Positions 49,195 to 49,627 of a stretch of 49,627 nt of DNA are shown here, in pieces. The notes under the pieces were generated by a model. That model saw only the letters and a list, made by a program, of their open reading frames with translations. It searched no databases and was not told the DNA's origin. The stretch is from Anaerotruncus sp. (lineage in GTDB: Bacteria; Bacillota; Clostridia; Oscillospirales; Ruminococcaceae): the NCBI GenBank assembly GCA_021770005.1, contig JAETRV010000018.1:1-49627 (forward strand), read 5' to 3'. The position numbers and the translations under genes were made by a program. The first letter of the stretch is position 1. The number at the start of each line of letters is the position of its first letter.

Positions 49195-49627
49195 TGAGAG
49201 GTGTGCCGCTGTACGGCACGATGATGCGGGGAGTCCGCCCCCGCACGGCGGGTCCCTTTTCGGATGCACGAAAAGGAACCAAAAGTGCACGTAAGGGGAG
49301 AACCCCTTACGTATCCCCCGGCATCCGGCCCACCTCAGGCAGGGTGGAAACGACGCTCATGTCAGAGCCTGCCCCTACCTGTTTTTTGTCCAGACAGGCC
49401 CCGTCCGCTCGACCCAAACTAGAAGCAAAACGCCTTCACGTCGGTGCTCGATCGAATGAAAGCACTCAGCCCGGAAGGGAGGGGCACACGGGGAGGGGTC
49501 ACCGACCCCTCGCCCGTGAGACAGCCCGCAGGGTCGTCGCGGCGGATGCCGCGCTTCGGGCCAGAGGCCCGAGAAGACCCGAGGAAGGCGCCTTGCGCCT
49601 GGACGTTTGGTCAGGAGCCAAACGTCC
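49195..49627 (+). repeat. Composite hairpin element R14 (A, D, C forward), cut by the window end
   Basis: A forward, then the middle of D forward (GGCCCACCTCAGGCAGGGTG onward) and C forward. It stops inside module C before the closing GCTGTC. Its last 108 bases equal positions 1-108. The A stem GGTCCCTTTTCG/CGAAAAGGAACC has one C-A mismatch that would be a G-U pair on the other strand. Confidence 0.85.

Noticed and set aside
46844-49282. An 812-codon minus-strand frame opposite xdhA
   Set aside because: The + strand encodes a clear molybdenum hydroxylase with all cofactor motifs; the antisense frame begins in repeat R14.
1-49627. CRISPR array as an explanation for the repeated palindromes
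   Set aside because: No constant repeat length, no unique spacers of constant size and no cas genes.
1669-49627. Deciding the functional strand of the repeat from G-U against A-C pairs
   Set aside because: A few stems (R5, R6, R10, R12, R13, R14) favour one strand, but modules A and D of the same element favour opposite strands and one R10 stem contradicts the rest, so the evidence is too thin.

Overview
The window is high-GC DNA from a motile member of the Clostridia (Bacillota), most likely an Oscillospiraceae-like gut lineage. The reasons are the Gram-positive flagellar gene order (flbD-motA-motB-fliM-fliY-cheY-fliO-fliP-fliQ-fliR-flhB-flhA-sigma28), a FliY-type switch protein, CheC/CheD, a class B sortase, AGGAGG ribosome binding sites and frequent TTG/GTG starts. 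Genus and species cannot be fixed from the sequence. Every protein gene except the first lies on the + strand.

Layout. 1-4.7 kb: a PilZ-like gene (minus strand), a FlgN-like coiled-coil gene, fliD and fliS, closed by a strong terminator. 4.7-5.0 kb: a compact type I toxin/antisense RNA locus. 5.8-13.5 kb: a 1666-residue secreted cadherin-like protein, overlapping a sortase B-type lipoprotein, then flgB, flgC and a soluble MotA-like protein. 13.8 kb: an orphan RelB/DinJ-like antitoxin. 14.3-39.5 kb: the main fla/che operon from fliE through flhA, the flagellar sigma factor and a rod protein, with a consensus-like promoter before fliE. 40-44.2 kb: a second rod protein, cheC, cheD and a chemoreceptor. 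44.4-49.2 kb: an FMN-binding lipoprotein, a toxin-less relic of the type I locus, and a three-subunit molybdenum hydroxylase (xanthine dehydrogenase type).

Together the genes encode nearly the whole basal body, rod, hook, export gate, ATPase, motor, switch and C-ring, the cap and its chaperone, and the sigma factor for late genes. Flagellin, FlgK/FlgL, FlgM, FliL, FlhF/FlhG, CheA/CheW/CheB/CheR and FliW/CsrA are not in the window.

The most striking feature is not a gene. Fourteen intergenic copies of a mosaic, hairpin-rich element (about 5.7 kb, roughly 11% of the window) lie between operon genes, typically starting just after a stop codon and ending just before the next ribosome binding site. 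The modules are shuffled and occur in both orientations. Stems differ between copies in both arms at once while loops stay fixed, so base pairing is being maintained. I do not recognise the family. The two ends of the window are an identical 108-bp piece of this element, so the sequence most likely stops where the repeat could not be resolved. A different hairpin array splits fliH from fliI.
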